64,000 nt of DNA from an uncultured Dokdonia sp. (GCF_947492535.1 NZ_CANLNH010000004.1:280489-344488), one strand, 5' to 3'. Shown: positions 42,748 to 51,802, numbered from the stretch's first letter. Notes: generated by a model from the sequence alone, not told the origin. Made by a program: numbers and translations.

Positions 42748-43281
42748 TTATAAGTTTTCTATATAATCAATGTAATTTTTAGCGTTAGTGTCAATGTCTT
42801 CTTGAGTTGGATTGTATTCTTCTCCATAGAAAGCATATAATGGTTTGTAGTCTGCTTTTACATATTTAAACGTAGTTGCAAAAGGAGTGGTTAACTCTTC
42901 AAGAGTAAAATCATACTTTCCAGTTGCACTGTAATCTTCTTCTTTAATCCCGGCGGTGACTGCTAGTGCAAATTTCTTTCCTGCAAGCTTATACCCACTG
43001 TTTTTTCCGAAAGCCCATCCATGTGCTAATACATCATCTATCCATTTTTTTAAGAATGGAGGGCAATTAAACCAGTAAAACGGAAACTGAAGTATAACTT
43101 TGTCTGCCGATTCTAATAATTGCTGTTCTTTTTGGACATCTATTTCTAAACTAGGATAGGTAGCATGTAGATCATGAATAATAATATTCTCTGGATGTTT
43201 TTTTAGTTCTTCAATCCAACGTTTGTTAATTTTAGAACTTCCTAATTTAGGATGAGTTACGATAACCAATGTTTTTCCCAT
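42748..43281 (-). CDS. NAD(P)H-dependent flavodoxin-fold oxidoreductase (KefF/MdaB-like)
   Basis: The start is set at ATG 43281 (MGKTLVIVTHPKLGSS), which fits family starts; nine residues precede it in the longer frame. A flavodoxin-like quinone reductase of 177 residues: HPKLGSSKINKRW binds FMN phosphate, LQFPFYWFNCPPFLKKWIDDVLAHGWAFG is the hallmark of the family, and TAGIKEEDYSATGKYD is the dimer-loop region. It likely reduces quinones with NAD(P)H. The first gene of the redox run, it is preceded by the AraC regulator. Confidence 0.88.
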   Translation of the reverse strand: MGKTLVIVTHPKLGSSKINKRWIEELKKHPENIIIHDLHATYPSLEIDVQKEQQLLESADKVILQFPFYWFNCPPFLKKWIDDVLAHGWAFGKNSGYKLAGKKFALAVTAGIKEEDYSATGKYDFTLEELTTPFATTFKYVKADYKPLYAFYGEEYNPTQEDIDTNAKNYIDYIENL

Positions 43282-43415
43282 AATATATTCATTGTGAGAC
43301 ATGCTCATATGATTTTTAAGAGAATGTCATTTTTTTCTAAATATTTCTAGTACAAAAATATAGAGAGCAAGTGTGTGACAAATGGAGGAAAAGTCCTTAG
43401 ATATGGATAATTAGT

Positions 43416-44258
43416 TCAAACAGTTATTTGATAACGATATTCGGTAGGGGATATACCTATTTTCTTTTTGAAAATTCGTGTAAAATATAAAGGATCATTA
43501 AAACCTATTCCGTAAGCAATTTCGTTGATAGGCATTTTTGTAATATGAAGAAGTTCCTTTGCTCTTTTTAGCTTTTGATTAGTGATATAATTGTTAGGAG
43601 TGTCGTTGAATACTTTTGAAAATTCTCGTTTAAAAGATGACTTACTTAAGTTACATAGTTTAGCTAATTCATCTAATCCTAAATTTGAATATACATGTAA
43701 TTCGACTACATTTTTTAACTGAACATTTCTAATGGAATATAAATCAGATATCAATTCTTGTATGGAACACACGTTTTCAGATTGTATCAGTAAAAGAACA
43801 AGTTCTTTTATTTTTAGTTCAAGTAAATCATTATTTATCAAAACAGGGTTTTGAAAATAAAACTCTAAAGACTCAATAAACTTAGAAATAACTTCTTTAG
43901 ATACCACCACCTCGCTTTGAATATTGCAAGGAGTTTTTTCTATTATTTTAGGTAATTCGTTTGAATATATTTTTTTTAATACTTCTGGGTATAAGTGAAC
44001 AATCATTGCTTCAACTTCCTCGTCATCTGTGCGTTTTAATAACTCTAGAAAATGATTTCCGCATTTTAATAACACAGCTTCTTGCCCATGTACTTGAACA
44101 TTTTGTTCTGCAGATAATAACTTAGGTCCTCTATCTTTAAAGTATATAAAACAACCACTGTTTTCAAAAATAGCTTCATACTTGAAAGGAGTTCCAATCT
44201 TCACTTTTTCAATAAGAACTCTATCTTTATATTCGAATGTGTGTCTTTCTAAAATCAT
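43416..44258 (-). CDS. AraC family transcriptional regulator (copy 1)
   Basis: The 280-residue regulator has an N-terminal sensor (residues 1-165, with GCFIYFKDRGPKLLSAEQN) and a C-terminal AraC domain with two HTHs (LDELAKLCNLSKSSFKREFSKVFNDTPNNYI; INEIAYGIGFNDPLYFTRIFKKKIGISPTEYR). It is a close duplicate of the regulator at 45789-46622; similarity covers the whole protein and extends past the stop codon into a shared GGAGGAAAAGTCC-type stretch. The aminotransferase gene lies between the two. It probably regulates the flavodoxin/NTF2/OYE genes downstream. Confidence 0.9.
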   Translation of the reverse strand: MILERHTFEYKDRVLIEKVKIGTPFKYEAIFENSGCFIYFKDRGPKLLSAEQNVQVHGQEAVLLKCGNHFLELLKRTDDEEVEAMIVHLYPEVLKKIYSNELPKIIEKTPCNIQSEVVVSKEVISKFIESLEFYFQNPVLINNDLLELKIKELVLLLIQSENVCSIQELISDLYSIRNVQLKNVVELHVYSNLGLDELAKLCNLSKSSFKREFSKVFNDTPNNYITNQKLKRAKELLHITKMPINEIAYGIGFNDPLYFTRIFKKKIGISPTEYRYQITV

Positions 44259-44283
44259 TACTTTTTTATTTCAGAAACTTTAA

Positions 44284-45618
44284 TTAATCACTTTTCAATT
44301 GATTTCTATTAGAAAAATAGGTAGTCATTCTATGCATTGATACTTCTAAATGTTCAAAGGGTACGGCTGTAAAAACAATTCTAAAACATCCTTTTTTCTG
44401 ATGCATAAAACCTATGCCTGGCGTTAAAAGTACTCCTGTGTTTTTATAAATATCTAACCATAATTGTTTCTCTCCTTCATCATTCTTTTCTTCTAAGTAT
44501 TGAGAGAAATCTGCCCAGACAAAAAAGCTCCCTTTACTAGAATAGTATGGAACATTAATCTTTTCTAGATGTTCTATGACTAATTTATAACTATGTGTAA
44601 GGCGTAATTTATTTTCTGCGATATAAGGTTTAAGAAAGGTGTTGTCTTTTAATAACTCGCCAACAACCCATTGTGTAAGATTGGATACTAAGTGAGGAAC
44701 ATTTACATTTTCAAACCCTTTTATAAATGCTTCATTTAAAGAATGTACAACACCTATGCGTAAACCAGACATAGCAAAGTCTTTAGAAAATGCATACCAA
44801 AGATGTAAGTAATCACTTTTTAATTCATTCATCAATTTGGCAAATGAAGAAAAGGTTACATCCTCATTATTTTTAGAAGTGACAACCGATGTTTCAATTA
44901 AAGATAAAGCATAAATTTCGTTAACAATCATGTGCACTTCGTGTTCAATACACCAATGAGCTAATTCTTTTAATTCGGTCTCGTTATACCTATATCCGGT
45001 TGGATTATCTGGAGAAGTTATTAATAAGATTTTGAAACGTTTTCCCTGTGCTTTTAATTCATCCCAAGTTTGCTCTAAAGAAGCTATTGATATTAAAGAA
45101 CCTGAGTTAATTTCTTTAATATCGTAATGTGTTTGAAGATCATAACGCGTGACATCACTCTTTAATCCTAAATCATTAGTATACATAGGGTAGGACGGTG
45201 CAGGAATTACAACAACATCACCCGTATTAGCTAAAACAAATGAACTAGCCTCAATAACAGCCGATGCTCCTGCCGAAAGTCCTATAGTATCATGTGAAAT
45301 AGGACAACCACAAAGATATGCTTCCATAAACGTAGCAATTTCCATTCTAACATCTGGGTTTCCTAATAAATGTGTATAATTAAGTACCCAATCAGGAATA
45401 GCATTGTTTTTAGTAATTAAAGTGATTCTATCTTTAATTTTAGAAGCCATTAAATGATTCTCTGCAATATTTAAAGGGAATGATCCATTTGGATTTTCAA
45501 TTGGGCAATAAAGATTTTGAGATGCCTCTATAAATATTTCAGAATCTATTCTTGCAGGAGTTGTTGCTAGATTGTTTCCTCTTTTTGATAAAGTCGAGAA
45601 GGATTTGCTCATAGACAA
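44284..45618 (-). CDS. Class I/II PLP aminotransferase (ACC synthase-like)
   Basis: Aspartate-aminotransferase fold, 444 residues. Features: IGLSAGASAVIEASSFVLANTGDVVVIPAPSYP (cofactor phosphate region), LLITSPDNPTGYRY, the Lys-containing loop HLWYAFSKDFAMSGLRIGV (Schiff-base Lys in FSKDF) and the substrate carboxylate Arg near the end (GCFRIVF). The order SPDNPTG ... FSKDFAMSGLRIG is that of 1-aminocyclopropane-1-carboxylate synthase-like proteins, but bacterial members are mostly aminotransferases of unknown substrate. It is flanked by the two AraC regulators on the same strand. Confidence 0.9.
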   Translation of the reverse strand: MSMSKSFSTLSKRGNNLATTPARIDSEIFIEASQNLYCPIENPNGSFPLNIAENHLMASKIKDRITLITKNNAIPDWVLNYTHLLGNPDVRMEIATFMEAYLCGCPISHDTIGLSAGASAVIEASSFVLANTGDVVVIPAPSYPMYTNDLGLKSDVTRYDLQTHYDIKEINSGSLISIASLEQTWDELKAQGKRFKILLITSPDNPTGYRYNETELKELAHWCIEHEVHMIVNEIYALSLIETSVVTSKNNEDVTFSSFAKLMNELKSDYLHLWYAFSKDFAMSGLRIGVVHSLNEAFIKGFENVNVPHLVSNLTQWVVGELLKDNTFLKPYIAENKLRLTHSYKLVIEHLEKINVPYYSSKGSFFVWADFSQYLEEKNDEGEKQLWLDIYKNTGVLLTPGIGFMHQKKGCFRIVFTAVPFEHLEVSMHRMTTYFSNRNQLKSD

Positions 45619-45788
45619 GTATATACGTGTTTTTTAAATATAGTGAAAGCAGATGTATGGTTACTAAATGGTATGAAATTTATAACTAATATTGTCTATA
45701 ACTCTATACAATTAAAGCTCAAAATTAGCTAATTAAAAATAGGTAAGAATGGAGGAAAGGTCCGTTGATATGGATTTTTAGCTCAAAA

Positions 45789-46622
45789 TTACTTTACTCG
45801 GTAAGCCGTAGGCGAAATCCCAATTTTTTTCTTGAAGGTTCTTGTAAAGTATAAAGGATCATTATATCCTATATCGTATGCAATTTCATTTATAGGCATA
45901 TCGGTAATGCTTAAAAGTTCTTTTGCTTTATCAAGTCTTTTTGTCGTTATATAGTTGTTTGGACTATCATTAAACTCTTTCTTGAATTGTCTTTTAAAGG
46001 AAGACAAACTTAAGTTGCTCAATTTTGCAAGATCTTCTACGCTTAAATTTGAAAATAGATGTAAGTCAACTATTTTTTTTAACTGAACAGATTTTGAAGC
46101 ATATAAATCAGCAACTAGTTCTACGATTGAAGTAATGTTTTTAGTTTGTACTAATAATAAAATTAATTCTTTGATTTTTAACTCGAGAAGATCATTGTTA
46201 ATAAGGGAAGGATTATTGAAATAAAACTCTAAAGAATCAATAAATTTTGAGATGATGTCTTGAGAAGCAACAATTTGGCTTTGTTTGCTAGATTTATTTT
46301 TTTCTATTAATGCAGGTAGTTCACTTACATATAATTTCTTTAATATTTCAGGATATAGATGTACGATAATGACCTCAATTGTTTCATTATCTTTTTGTTG
46401 TAATAAATCTAAAAAATGTGTCCCACATTTTAAAAGCACAGCTTCCTGAGGCTTTATTTGAGCATTGTCTTCAGAAGATAGGAGTTTAGGAGCGTTATCT
46501 TTAAAATAAATAAAACATCCACTGTCCTGAAAAACACCTTCATATTTAAAAGGCGTTTTCACTTTTATTTTCTCTATGAGAATCTTTTCTTGATATTCAA
46601 ATGTTAATCGATCTAAAATCAT
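45789..46622 (-). CDS. AraC family transcriptional regulator (copy 2)
   Basis: Same architecture and length (277 residues) as the copy at 43416-44258, with clear similarity throughout (FKYEGVFQDSGCFIYFKDNAPKLLSSEDN; VEDLAKLSNLSLSSFKRQFKKEFNDSPNNYI; IGYNDPLYFTRTFKKKIGISPTAYR). The 3' flank also matches, so the duplication included downstream sequence. It stands between the aminotransferase gene and the alpha/beta hydrolase gene. The presence of two diverged copies suggests each has taken a separate promoter. Confidence 0.9.
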   Translation of the reverse strand: MILDRLTFEYQEKILIEKIKVKTPFKYEGVFQDSGCFIYFKDNAPKLLSSEDNAQIKPQEAVLLKCGTHFLDLLQQKDNETIEVIIVHLYPEILKKLYVSELPALIEKNKSSKQSQIVASQDIISKFIDSLEFYFNNPSLINNDLLELKIKELILLLVQTKNITSIVELVADLYASKSVQLKKIVDLHLFSNLSVEDLAKLSNLSLSSFKRQFKKEFNDSPNNYITTKRLDKAKELLSITDMPINEIAYDIGYNDPLYFTRTFKKKIGISPTAYRVK

Positions 46623-46735
46623 ATCATTTATTCAGTGAAATTGTCGGTTTTATTTGGAATTCATAACATGAAGACATCTAGTATTCATAAGAAAAATATT
46701 ATTTAATTCGCTATTAAAGATAAGTAGCTAAAACG

Positions 46736-46763
46736 TAATAGCCTCACGAAAGTAAGGCTATTA
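46736..46763 (-). terminator. Terminator of the alpha/beta hydrolase gene
   Basis: TAATAGCCT / AGGCTATTA, 9-bp stem with a 10-nt loop, 88 bp past the hydrolase stop. The T-tract is weak. Confidence 0.5.
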
Positions 46764-46850
46764 TACATGTTTCATATCTCTTTAGACTTACGTCTAAGTT
46801 AAATATCATCATCGATTCATGGAGATATAAATGTACGCAACGATTTGATT

Positions 46851-47828
46851 TTACTTTATTTTCTTCATAAAAGAACGGATCTTAGAAATAATAGCATCCC
46901 CCTCTTCTTCAAGTGCAAAGTGACCCGTATCATAAATGTTGTAATCTATGCTTTTGACATCTTTCTTGTAAGCAACTGCACCGCTTTCAGGAAAGAATAA
47001 GTCGTTTTTACCCCATACAATCAACATAGGTGGTTGGTTGTTTCTTAGGTACTGTTGCCATTTCGAATATTGCTTAATATTATTTTGATAATCATAAAAT
47101 AAGTCAAGGTTTACTTTATGTGCATTCGGTCTTGACAGACGTAAATAATCTAAATGCCAAGTATCAGGATTTATCGTTTCAGGATCACGTGTACCATGTG
47201 TATATTGCCATTTAAGACCTTCTAAAGAGAAAACAGGTAATAAGGTTTTTTCTGTTTCGGTATTTCTATTTGCCCAAAATTTACGCACATCTCCCCAAGC
47301 AGGACCTAGACCTTCTGTGTATGCATTCCCGTTTTGATTAATGATAGCTGTAACTCTTTCAGGATGTGCTGTGGCAATTCTAAATCCTACAGGCGCTCCA
47401 TAATCTTGTATCATCAGTGCATAGGAAGTAAGTCCTAATTTTTCTAATAATCCCTCTATGGAGTTAGCAAGGTTATCAAAGGTATAGGTATAGTCATCAG
47501 GAGAAGGAAAATCACTATTCCCAAATCCTGGATAATCTGGAGCAATCAAATGATACTCATCAGAAAGTTGATCTAAAACCTTACGATATTGATGTGAAGA
47601 GGAAGGAAAACCGTGTAATAATACAATGGTTGGATTTTTAGGATTTCCAGCTTCTCTATAAGCAATATTCACACCATCTACTTTTAAAGAGCGATACATG
47701 GTGGGATACTTTGAGATGGTATCTTCAGTTAATGAGTGACTAGTATTTTTTACAGTGTAAGAAGAAAATGTAAAGAAGGATATAATAGCTAAAAAGGTAA
47801 TGAGTGAAAATTTAATAATTGGTTTCAT
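46851..47828 (-). CDS. Secreted alpha/beta hydrolase (haloalkane dehalogenase/epoxide hydrolase-like)
   Basis: The 325-residue protein has a signal anchor/peptide (IIKFSLITFLAIISFFTFSS). The alpha/beta fold shows LLHGFPSSSHQYRKVL (oxyanion hole), PGFGNSDFP, a nucleophile elbow LMIQDYGAP with D142, not Ser, and a final His in YDTGHFALEEE. An Asp nucleophile with a Pro/aromatic-rich cap is the pattern of haloalkane dehalogenases and epoxide hydrolases. The substrate is unknown. A palindromic TetR-type operator (47852-47873) lies 24 bp upstream of the start, so it is likely repressed by a TetR regulator. Confidence 0.87.
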   Translation of the reverse strand: MKPIIKFSLITFLAIISFFTFSSYTVKNTSHSLTEDTISKYPTMYRSLKVDGVNIAYREAGNPKNPTIVLLHGFPSSSHQYRKVLDQLSDEYHLIAPDYPGFGNSDFPSPDDYTYTFDNLANSIEGLLEKLGLTSYALMIQDYGAPVGFRIATAHPERVTAIINQNGNAYTEGLGPAWGDVRKFWANRNTETEKTLLPVFSLEGLKWQYTHGTRDPETINPDTWHLDYLRLSRPNAHKVNLDLFYDYQNNIKQYSKWQQYLRNNQPPMLIVWGKNDLFFPESGAVAYKKDVKSIDYNIYDTGHFALEEEGDAIISKIRSFMKKIK

Positions 47829-47851
47829 TGATAGTGTGTTTTTAATTAATA

Positions 47852-47873
47852 TTTTACCGATCGTTCGGTAAAA
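47852..47873. promoter_or_regulatory. TetR-type operator of the alpha/beta hydrolase gene
   Basis: TTTTACCGA-TCGT-TCGGTAAAA is a perfect 9-bp inverted repeat around 4 bp. The nine bases CGTTCGGTA recur at 53903-53911, just upstream of the TetR gene at 53321-53887. Confidence 0.75.
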
Positions 47874-47947
47874 TAAGTCGAAACATATTTCACTCCTTAC
47901 AGTATTGAATTATATTTTTTGAAAAATTATGGTTTTGTGCTGTATTT

Positions 47948-48023
47948 GCTTTAACGTTATGCTCTACTTTTGGTCATGAACCTGCCTGTCTTCAGGTCTC
48001 GCTAGCTCGATTTCGCGAAAGCG
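47948..48023 (+). repeat. Long repeat element, copy A flanking the GH5 gene
   Basis: It begins GCTTTAACG and ends TTTCGCGAAAGCG. Inside is a CCTGCCTGTCTTCAGG palindrome-like piece and CTCGCTAGCTCGATTTCG. It faces an inverted copy on the other side of the GH5 gene (49092-49153). Confidence 0.65.
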
Positions 48024-48056
48024 TATACTAGAAGTGTAGTATTTTAATATAAAACG

Positions 48057-49067
48057 CTATGTAATGTTTAGATCTGAACCTCCTTGTAGGACTGCCTCTA
48101 TAAGCTCCCATGATTTATCTGTCCATGACCAAACCATAGAGCCATGCCATCCATTATTTCTTAGTTTTTTGACAAGATCTTCTGTAGGTACTTCAAATAT
48201 AGGATCAGGATAATACTCAGCAATAATAGCTCGTTTATCCAATTTTGTAGTATCATATGTCTTATGAAAAGGAGATCCTTCTTTTTTGGCCCATGTATAG
48301 TAATGGATATTATAAAAATCTAAATAGCCTGTAATTTCGCCACCAATGTCTTCCAATACTTGATCTGAATATCGGTTTTGAAATCCATGCACAGGATCAT
48401 CTACACAAGATAAGAAACCTAAAGCACCGCTCGTTATTTTAACGTCTGGTTGCGCTTTACGTATATAAGCAGCAGTTCTATTAATAAATCGTTGAATGTC
48501 TTCCATGGTAACACGTTCTGCAAAACCTTCCCAATGACTTGCATATTCATTGGTCATTCCTTCGGGTTCATTAAAAATTTCCCATGCGAAAAGCCCAGGA
48601 TGAACTCCTATATAATTAACCAGCGGGAGTAATGCATTTTCAATATAAGAGGTATAATGCGCAACTTCGGTCAGTAGTTTTTTGTTTGCTTTTGCATCTA
48701 CTCCTTCTTTGGTTTTCAGCATATCAAAAGACCATAAACAGATCTGAATTTTTAAACCTTTAGAAGCTGCCATATCTAATAGTTGCAAGACATCTTGATG
48801 GAAGAATTCAGGATTTGGAAGTGCTTTTTTAGTGTCATCAAGTCTTGGATTTGTATCTGTATGATACCACCATCGGATCACATTGCCGCCGTTTGCAACA
48901 GTTAGTTCCATAATCTCATCGAATTTATCCCAATCTGGATGATATTCTTCTTTTGTTATTGGATGTATCCCAACATCTTTTCCAAAGTCAAGCCATGCGA
49001 TATTAATTCCGTGTACAAAATCAATATTATGAGGAGGTTGGAGATGTTTTGGATACTTCATATTCAT
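48057..49067 (-). CDS. GH5-type glycoside hydrolase without a signal peptide
   Basis: TIM-barrel glycosidase of 336 residues. E167 (AWEIFNEPEG) is the acid/base, and E284 (AIIAEYYPD) is the expected nucleophile at the end of strand 7. The first strand (HGINIAWLDFGKDV) and the RWWYH stretch after strand 2 fit clan GH-A, GH5-like (mannanase or beta-glucosidase relatives). The lack of a leader points to the cytoplasm, so it probably acts on short oligosaccharides. The gene is flanked by two inverted copies of the long repeat. The exact subfamily is not decided. Confidence 0.82.
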   Translation of the reverse strand: MNMKYPKHLQPPHNIDFVHGINIAWLDFGKDVGIHPITKEEYHPDWDKFDEIMELTVANGGNVIRWWYHTDTNPRLDDTKKALPNPEFFHQDVLQLLDMAASKGLKIQICLWSFDMLKTKEGVDAKANKKLLTEVAHYTSYIENALLPLVNYIGVHPGLFAWEIFNEPEGMTNEYASHWEGFAERVTMEDIQRFINRTAAYIRKAQPDVKITSGALGFLSCVDDPVHGFQNRYSDQVLEDIGGEITGYLDFYNIHYYTWAKKEGSPFHKTYDTTKLDKRAIIAEYYPDPIFEVPTEDLVKKLRNNGWHGSMVWSWTDKSWELIEAVLQGGSDLNIT

Positions 49068-49091
49068 AGGTGTTTTAAAATCTTCTTTATA

Positions 49092-49153
49092 CGCTTTCGC
49101 GAAATCGAGCTAGCGAGATTCACGACCAAAAGGGAGAGCGTAGCGTTAAAGCG
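49092..49153 (-). repeat. Long repeat element, copy B (inverted) flanking the GH5 gene
   Basis: CGCTTTCGCGAAATCGAGCT at the left, GATTCACGACC and AAAAGGGAGAGCG inside, TTAAAGCG at the right. Its outer bases read CGCTTT...AAAGCG. The same CTCGATTTCGCG and GGTCGTGAA blocks as in 2733-2812 are present, in inverted order. Confidence 0.7.
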
Positions 49154-49194
49154 TACTTAGCAGCATAAGCATTAGAAAAGCGTTTAGATATAAG

Positions 49195-50283
49195 TTAGGT
49201 GTTAAGGTACTTAGCTAGTAGACTATGAAAATGATGCACCCCTTTTTCACGAGTAGGTGAAAATCTTCCAGCTTTGTAAAATTTAGATTGCAATCCTTTA
49301 TGGACACCTTCTACCACAAACTCATCTTCGCGTTCTACTTTGTCTAATAATGCACCAGCACCCGTATGTAATTTTGTTTCGTCATATACATAGGTGATAA
49401 AAGACACTTTTGTTTTATGGATATTAATGGGTTTTACAATATTGACAGATAATCCCCATGGGTAGAAATTGAACATTATATTAGGAAATACCCAATAATA
49501 ATACGCAGCTACATGTTTTCCTTGATCAGGATGCCCTTCAGGGAGTTTAAAAACTTCTTCTCCGCTACCTGAATATCCGATTTGTAGGTTTACATGCTCA
49601 TAAACCTCGGTTTTATATTGTCCATAATCTAGTGCATCGTTTAAATCTTCGTGTACAAATGGAATATGAAATCCTTCCAAATAATTATCACAGTATAATG
49701 CCCAATGACAATTAACGATATAATCTTTGTTTAGACTTGTGTCTAGTTTGAATTCGTTAAGCGGTAAAAAACCAACACGTTCTTTCATCACTTCAATAAC
49801 TTCAGAAAAATCAAATACAGGATGGAGACCAACAAATAAGTGAGAGCCCCATTCTCGCAATTCAAATGTATGTAGACTATCACAAGGTCTTGGGAAATCT
49901 TTCGCTTTTTCAAATTCGGGCATTGATTTAAAAGTACCATCTAAATCAAATCTTCTTCCGTGATACATACACGTGAAGCTTCTCATTTTCCCGGGGTGGT
50001 GCGCAACAATGTTTCCACGATGAGTGCATACATTGCTGAGGCACAAGATCTTATTTTCTTTGTCTCTTACCACCATCATGGGTTCTGTGAGATAGTTGTC
50101 TAATAAAACAAAAGGGAATACACTTTCTGTTAATGGAATACAAGAATTTGCATCACCAATCCATTGCCATGTAGATTTAAAAACGCGTTCTTTTATGGCG
50201 TCAAAAACCTCTTGACTACGATAAAAAGAGGCAGGTAGGGTTTCAGCTTGCGTGATATCTGGATGAATATAGAAGTGTTCCAT
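49195..50283 (-). CDS. Rieske non-heme iron oxygenase, large subunit-like
   Basis: The 362-residue protein has the Rieske [2Fe-2S] motif VCTHRGN ... FTCMYHGRRF (CxH-x16-CxxH) and a catalytic-domain 2-His-1-Asp iron site, seen as NYLEGFHIPFVHEDL. This resembles carnitine/choline-, stachydrine- or aromatic-type Rieske oxygenases; the ligand-binding domain does not decide. It needs a ferredoxin reductase, which is not in the window. Only 9 bp separate it from the permease gene upstream, which suggests it acts on what that permease imports, probably an amino acid or amine. Confidence 0.9.
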   Translation of the reverse strand: MEHFYIHPDITQAETLPASFYRSQEVFDAIKERVFKSTWQWIGDANSCIPLTESVFPFVLLDNYLTEPMMVVRDKENKILCLSNVCTHRGNIVAHHPGKMRSFTCMYHGRRFDLDGTFKSMPEFEKAKDFPRPCDSLHTFELREWGSHLFVGLHPVFDFSEVIEVMKERVGFLPLNEFKLDTSLNKDYIVNCHWALYCDNYLEGFHIPFVHEDLNDALDYGQYKTEVYEHVNLQIGYSGSGEEVFKLPEGHPDQGKHVAAYYYWVFPNIMFNFYPWGLSVNIVKPINIHKTKVSFITYVYDETKLHTGAGALLDKVEREDEFVVEGVHKGLQSKFYKAGRFSPTREKGVHHFHSLLAKYLNT

Positions 50284-50292
50284 CTCACTAAG

Positions 50293-51582
50293 TTAAGAAC
50301 TTTTTTTGGTTAGGTATAGATAAAAAGGGATTCCTATGATTAATAAAACGAGTCCCCAAAGGATTGTTTCGGCGCCACATCCTATAATAACCCAGATACA
50401 AAATAGAATACTTATTCCTGATAAAATCTGTTTACTTACAGGAATAGAACCTTCTTTTTTTCGAAGTAAAATCAATAAACTTAAAGTAGATAATATATAT
50501 GGGGTTAGTACAGAAAGTGTAGAAAGCTTCATCATAAATGTAAAAGCTTCTACAAGACTTTTTGTATAATTTAACCCCATTAAAATAGATGCCAAAATAC
50601 TGGATAGTACAATCCCTATAATAGGGGACTTATTACTGTTTACTTTGCCAAATATTTTTGGAAAAAGCTGGTCTTGGGAGGCTGCCATTGGGATTTGGCC
50701 TTGTATTAAAATCCATCCGTTTAATGCTCCTAATGTAGCAATCACGGCACCACCCGCTACAATATACTTGGCAGATGCTCCCCAGAATAACGCTGCTGCG
50801 TCTGCAAATGGAGCGTTTGACTTGGCCAAAACTTCTGGCGGAATGATTCCCATAATTGCCACAGAACTTAAGATGTATACGATAATGGTGATCAATGTGC
50901 CAAAAACAGTTGCTTTTTTTATTGTGGTCGCTGCATTTTTAATAGAAGAACTAGGAATCGTAGCGGTTTCCATTCCTAAGAAAGCAAAGAGCGTTAATGT
51001 TGTCGTTGCCGTAATAGCAGAAAGACTAGAGGTGCCGCTGAGGTTAAACGGTGTAAAGTGTTCCATTTTCATGTAGGCAATCCCTATAAAACCAATCAAT
51101 ATAATAGGAACTACCTTCAGAATGGTGGTGATTAATTGTACAAAAGCAACCGTTTTTATAGGTTTTGAATTTACCCAAGTAAAGACCCAAATAAATCCTA
51201 ATCCTGTGAGTACGGCGAGGAGTTGATTTTGTCCAAGAATAGGGAAGAATACTTCTAGATACCCTACTAATGCAACGGCAATGGCTGCGTTTGTACACCA
51301 AATAGAAATCCAATACCCCCACGCAACTAAATACGCTGGAAATCTACCCAACCCTAATCGGGTATATGCATAAGGACCTCCTGTTGTTTCAGGAGCCAAT
51401 TTTCCTAAGTTGCCAAAAATAATAGCTAATAGGATTGCTCCTATAGAAGCACAGATCCATCCAATAATACTAATGGCTCCGTAAGCTGCTAGCGAAGCTG
51501 GTAATAAGAACACACCAGATCCAATCATGTTTCCTACCACAAGGGATGTACTAGACCAGAATCCTATTTTTTTAGTACTCAA
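50293..51582 (-). CDS. APC family amino-acid/polyamine permease
   Basis: The 429-residue membrane protein has about 12 helices. The N-terminal consensus GFWSSTSLVVGNMIGSGVFLLPASLAAYG and the GGPYAYTRLGLGRFPAYLVAWGYW stretch are typical of the APC superfamily. It probably imports an amino acid, amine or choline-like compound by proton antiport or symport. It lies 9 bp upstream of the Rieske gene in the same direction, a likely two-gene uptake/oxidation unit. Confidence 0.9.
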   Translation of the reverse strand: MSTKKIGFWSSTSLVVGNMIGSGVFLLPASLAAYGAISIIGWICASIGAILLAIIFGNLGKLAPETTGGPYAYTRLGLGRFPAYLVAWGYWISIWCTNAAIAVALVGYLEVFFPILGQNQLLAVLTGLGFIWVFTWVNSKPIKTVAFVQLITTILKVVPIILIGFIGIAYMKMEHFTPFNLSGTSSLSAITATTTLTLFAFLGMETATIPSSSIKNAATTIKKATVFGTLITIIVYILSSVAIMGIIPPEVLAKSNAPFADAAALFWGASAKYIVAGGAVIATLGALNGWILIQGQIPMAASQDQLFPKIFGKVNSNKSPIIGIVLSSILASILMGLNYTKSLVEAFTFMMKLSTLSVLTPYILSTLSLLILLRKKEGSIPVSKQILSGISILFCIWVIIGCGAETILWGLVLLIIGIPFYLYLTKKSS

Positions 51583-51644
51583 TATTAGGTGATTTTCTAC
51601 TGTTCTGTAATGTACGTATAAACTATTAAAGTTGATTACAATAA

Positions 51645-51802
51645 AAAGAGACTGTCTAAAGACTGGGTAAACGTCATTCTGAATTTATTTCAGAATCTCA
51701 TCATAACTAATTGTTATGCTATTGAGAAACTGAAATACTGAAACAAGTTCAGCACAGGCAAGTTCAGTTTGACGAAAACTATATCTTTTAGACAGTCTCT
51801 TT
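51645..51802. repeat. Inverted-repeat-bounded element or terminator with insert
   Basis: AAAGAGACTGTCTAAA (51645-51660) is mirrored by TTTAGACAGTCTCTTT (51787-51802), a 16-bp perfect inverted pair. Between the arms lies the block CATTCTGAATTTATTTCAG (51673-51691) plus AACTGAAATACTGAAACAAG and CAGTTTGACGAAA, the same family as at 12957-13033. It may be a miniature element or a terminator whose loop has taken an insert. Confidence 0.6.
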
